A stretch of DNA of 64,000 nt, from assembly GCA_914767715.1 (NCBI GenBank), contig OU612071.1, forward strand, positions 20,454,948-20,518,947, read 5' to 3'. Source of the DNA: Membranipora membranacea (taxonomy: Eukaryota > Bryozoa > Gymnolaemata > Cheilostomatida > Membraniporidae). The position numbers were made by a program, and so were the translations under genes. Position 1 is the stretch's first letter, and each line of letters begins with the position of its first letter. Below are positions 60,307 to 64,000 of the stretch, piece after piece. The notes under the pieces are model-generated. The model was given only the letters and a program-made list of their open reading frames with translations, made no database searches and was not told the DNA's origin.

Positions 60307-62792
60307 ATGCCCAAAAATGTGAATGCACCGATCAGGACACTGGCTTCTCTGAATCAGAACCAGCAGACTGAAGCTTACAAGCAGTTCTGGGATTACAGGT
60401 GAGTGGTATAAGTCTTTGGCTAGAGGGTTCTCATCTTCTATAGATATTTTACTAAGATATGTTGCCCTTTTTTCAGTGTGTAGGTACAGCGATAATATGA
60501 ATAGTGATATGAATCTGAAGGAAGGCTTTATTGGTCTTGCAACTGAATCCAGCTCCTCTGAACAGCACATTCACTTCAGATGAGATATCTCACTCATTTC
60601 GTTGAACAATTGCTTATACACAAGGGTTCATCTTCTAAATTATGCCACAAAAACGGTTGTCAGTAGGTTAGAGTAAACAGAATTCTTGTGTGACCCAGCG
60701 CCAATTATTTGCTAAGTAAGGTTTCAAATTACAAACCATCAAGCCTTACATGATTTAATTCAGATAAGGGCTAGGGTCAAGATTTGGTTGGCTTCCTAGG
60801 TGTGCTTACTGAGAGCAACCTGGCGCAGACATTGCACCCTCGCCCTCAAGGCAATCAATATTTTGCCGCCTTGCTTCAGGATGTGGCGTGTGAAATGACC
60901 ACCTAATTTTAGTCAATCAATCAATAAACCATTCAATTATTCACCTTTTAATTTTTTGCTTTTATCTAGAGAGAAACTGAGATGTTCTGGTAAAAGTACC
61001 ACCTGCTGTGAGAGGGAGTGCAATCACCATGAGAAGCATAAGGCTAAGTGTATACCCGAAGATTATGGGGATCCGTGCGTCATCAAACAGTGTAACCCCC
61101 ATCACAGACAGCTCAGATTCCCCGAGAACATGGGGCTAGCAGGTAAGTGTTATCTCAGACAAAGTGCTCTTTCAAAGGGAGAAGTTGAAGAGAGCAAATG
61201 ATTAGAATAATTTTTTTGTAGCTTCATATAGACTATGTGCTGACTAAAGGATGCTTCAGTTGGTAGAGCAAAGATAGGGACTGATTAAATTGAAAGGAGT
61301 GATGGAATGCCAGATATGTTGGTAGCAAACTCAGAAGTCAAAATTTTAGAGAGACAAAGCCATGACATTCATTTTGGTGACCATGTTTGTAACCACATCT
61401 ACAGGCAGCTGTTGGAGCTCTCAAACAAAAATGTCACAACAGAAATAGGTCAAAAGGTATATATTTTATTTGGAAAAGTGTTGGTATGTAGTGTATCTAA
61501 TCATATAAATTTTTTATATTCAGATCCACATTATGTTGCTCACATGACAAGAAGGAAGCGAAGACCGTCCAGACCACTTGAGAAACCCTGCTGTCATGGT
61601 AAACTCTCAATTATGCTATTTTAATTAGCATCATTACTTCAAAAGTTTAGAAGCTTGATGAAATCTAGCAAGCCTCTCTGTGAGAATGAGTGCAAGAGAA
61701 AGGCAGCCTTGCTAGAATTAACAGCTCTTCTAGTCAGGGACGTATTGAGTTTATTATTGGACCCCGGAGTGGCATGAAGTGCAAACGATTTTTTGGGGTT
61801 GGTAAGTAATGATCGTGGGTAGAAAATGTCTTTGGTTGAGCTCATTGATCTGGGAAGTCAGTCAAGGGCCAACTAGTTATGTGTAGTGACATGTACCAAG
61901 GAGTCACACCTTGCATGTACTCACTCTTAGCAGTATAATGTATGTAATGTGAACTGACCACAATACTCCCTGATTGCACCTTAATATAATAATTTTATTT
62001 TGATTTCGCTTGCAAACATAACTCACTGGGTGTGGAATGTGATGAAAAGTGGATTCAAGGAGTTAATGAATACTTGGAATGGAGGAACCGCATGTCGAGG
62101 CCTTTCACTGCAGGGATTAGCATAGTTCTTTAGCTGTATTGTATAGTAGCTGTAACAGTGTCATTCAGAACCTTATGGTTCATGAACTTTATGTGACCTC
62201 TATATTATATTACATTCCACCAATCAAAAACGTTAAGAGTGCTATAATAGCCAATGAAATATGATTGTAGTCTGGTAACCTAGTAATAACAAAATGGCAG
62301 AGCCCATAGGCCAAGTCAAGGTCATAGGTGAGTGGGGAGTTTGAGCTTATCTCTAGCCCGTTTTACTTCTCAACGCCAGATTTCTCTCCCAATCCCAGAT
62401 CTATTCAACCTCCGAAAAATTAAGGGTATAAATTCAAACCCCACCCCGATAGGCCGGGGGGGGGGGGGGTAGGGTGCACTCCCTATGCCGCTGCTTCTAG
62501 TTGATAAGGGTTTTGCTTGTTGAGTAATATTTCATTGTTAAAAAAATTGACTATGCAGGGATGTACCAGTATTCGAAAAAGATATGAACACAATCTGGTA
62601 ACGCCATCTACATTTACATGGCTATGATAACCTCAGTGTGACCTGTGCGCTATGTGTTACCTGCAACCACAAAGTGACTTATGACCTCATTCTGACCTAT
62701 AACCCCCGTTTGACCTATCACCTCAGTGCGAACTGTTACTTTATTCACAGGAGATGATTATGAGACAGACTCGGACGATGAGGAGGAGTCAG
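60307..62792 (+). CDS. Cysteine-rich protein, 5' part of a multi-exon gene
   Basis: Exons: 60307-60398 (ATG in good context ACAAAAATG), 60970-61142, 61524-61598 and 62751-62792. Phases 2,1,1 are consistent and the last exon ends in a GTGAGA donor, so the gene continues past the window. The 127 encoded residues begin MPKNVNAPIRTLASLNQNQQ and have no signal peptide, so the protein is probably intracellular. Exon 2 is rich in Cys and His (KLRCSGKSTTCCERECNHH; DPCVIKQCNPHH). Exon 3 has a basic TRRKRRPSRP run and CC, and exon 4 is acidic (DDYETDSDDEEES). The mix of Cys clusters and an RRKRR run recalls the + strand gene at the left end, but I cannot align them. The family is not recognised. Confidence 0.75.
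60780..60880 (+). mobile_element. Possible SINE tail remnant
   Basis: AGAGCAACCTGGCGCAGACATTGCACCC-type sequence resembles the tail of the SINE at 2525-2720. No A- or B-box remains. It lies in intron 1 of the right-hand cysteine-rich gene. Confidence 0.3.
62456..62469. repeat. Poly-G (14) tract
   Basis: It lies in intron 3 of the right-hand cysteine-rich gene, with no sequence similarity to the poly-G tracts in the array beyond the homopolymer. Confidence 0.95.
62637..62735. repeat. Cluster of degenerate TGACCT repeats
   Basis: TGACCT occurs four times within about 100 bases (GTGACCTGTG, ATGACCTCATT, CTGACCTATA, TTGACCTATCACC), with further near-copies between them. It ends just before the exon at 62751. 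It is probably a decayed minisatellite. TGACCT is also the nuclear-receptor half-site, but nothing shows such use. Confidence 0.5.
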
Positions 62793-64000
62793 GTGAGATT
62801 GTACCAGTACATTATATAACTAAGACAGGACGAAACTATGTCTTCTCTATGACTAAATGGATACCTGCTATATGTGCCCTGTTTGTAATGTGTAAGTTAT
62901 AATGCGCTGGTAAAAACAATTGTCTTTCAAGCCCTACTATTTTAAGTTTTTTTAATTCAAAGATTGTTCAATGGTTCACCTGCCTTCATTATATACCTGC
63001 CTTTATTATGCATAAAACAAATCAAAACATTATTATCAAATTTTCTCATGGCAAGTTTTAAACTTCGGTAAAGATGGCTGCTATAAGTTTTCTCAAAATA
63101 ACATTAAAACAAATAAGCAGCAGAAAATTATAATGTTCCGGACTTGGCAAGCCCAGTGTTAAAAAGTTGTATCTTCTAAAGTCAATAAAATTGAGATAGG
63201 ACTACATGTAAAAGTTATTGTTACTGAGCTTAGACAATAACACATTTTGAAATGTTTATGATACTAGTTTTTTTCGGATAATGACCATTATCTCAGTTTG
63301 AAAACTTCACACTTTCTCTTACCTTCCCTCATTTGTATTATCTTGAACGGGCAACTCTGATTATGCTATGTCACGACATCCTCTGAAGTTTATAAATCCA
63401 TTCAAATAATACAAATCTAACTCATATGGGAAAGGTCAGGTCATCGATAATTATATTTGTTGTAGGGATGTTTTTGATGAACTGGGCGATATATGGTAAA
63501 GGGCCTGCAGACACGGAAAGATGATATCACTCTAGGACTATTATGACTTATAAATGGTCTACATTTCATACTGTTCCCGTATCTGTTTTTATGCCAGTCA
63601 AACATCTTGTCAAACATTATAAAACAATACAAAGAGTGGAGCGTCTAATAAAGTTTGTTGAATGCTGTTGTCTTATACAATATCAACCTCTTCTTGATCA
63701 TTTATTATATTATGCATTTGATCATATCCATGATGTGTCACTCTCTCTTCTGCCATCATCTTGGTAATGTTTCGTTATCTCAATTTGCGATCTTCACATG
63801 GCATCAGATTGAATTCAGGACAAAATTCTCATGAATATTTATCTCCGAATAAGATGCAACCATATCTATAGATCAAACTGTAAAAATTAAATTTTGCGCA
63901 ACAATTTGTTGAAGCATCTAGGCCGAAGCTATTATTCTAATGTAACGATGTTAAGCCTTACATATGCCGCCATTGAATCCGGCAGATGTCAGTTACACCT
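62793..64000 (+). other. Intron sequence at the right edge, nothing assigned
   Basis: The donor at 62793 opens an intron whose acceptor I could not place before the window ends. Short frames here lack good splice sites in the required phase. Confidence 0.45.

Noticed and set aside
1-64000. CRISPR array, bacterial operons, rRNA or prophage
   Set aside because: Nothing of the kind is visible; the tandem repeats are unequal, long or low-complexity and the genes are spliced.

Overview
This is eukaryotic nuclear DNA, most likely from an invertebrate animal. It is AT-rich, its genes are split into many short exons by GT-AG introns, and it holds tRNA-derived SINEs, LINE fragments and small inverted-repeat transposons. 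I see no operons, bacterial genes, CRISPR arrays or rRNA. The species cannot be fixed from the sequence.

Layout. (1) 1-5.5 kb, + strand: the 3' end of a very cysteine-rich gene with an arginine-rich stretch (seven firm exons, one tentative). (2) 7.2-54.6 kb, - strand: a head-to-tail array of five intact paralogous ten-exon genes at 7.2-13.9, 18.8-23.2, 26.7-34.7, 41.3-46.5 and 49.6-54.6 kb. Each splices to an uninterrupted frame of 366 codons (368 in the first copy). (3) 58.9-59.3 kb: a dead LINE fragment. (4) 60.3-62.8 kb, + strand: the first four exons of another cysteine-rich gene that runs out of the window.

The array encodes secreted proteins with a signal peptide, a peritrophin/CBM14-like chitin-binding domain that has lost one canonical cysteine, and then two tandem copies of a roughly 130-residue module with ten cysteines. 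I do not recognise this module. Its duplication is visible in protein and gene structure together: exons 3-6 and exons 7-10 match in order, intron phase, approximate length and position of all ten cysteines. This is the most interesting system in the window. A role at a chitinous, mucous or other extracellular surface is inference.

Copies 2-5 are recent duplicates and copy 1 (7.2-13.9 kb) is diverged. DNA between copies is built from repeated blocks of about 0.8-1.2 kb, with a relic first exon at 15.5 kb and an orphan upstream flank at 38 kb. Comparing introns between paralogs reveals empty and filled sites for two TTAA-flanked inverted-repeat elements in copy 3.
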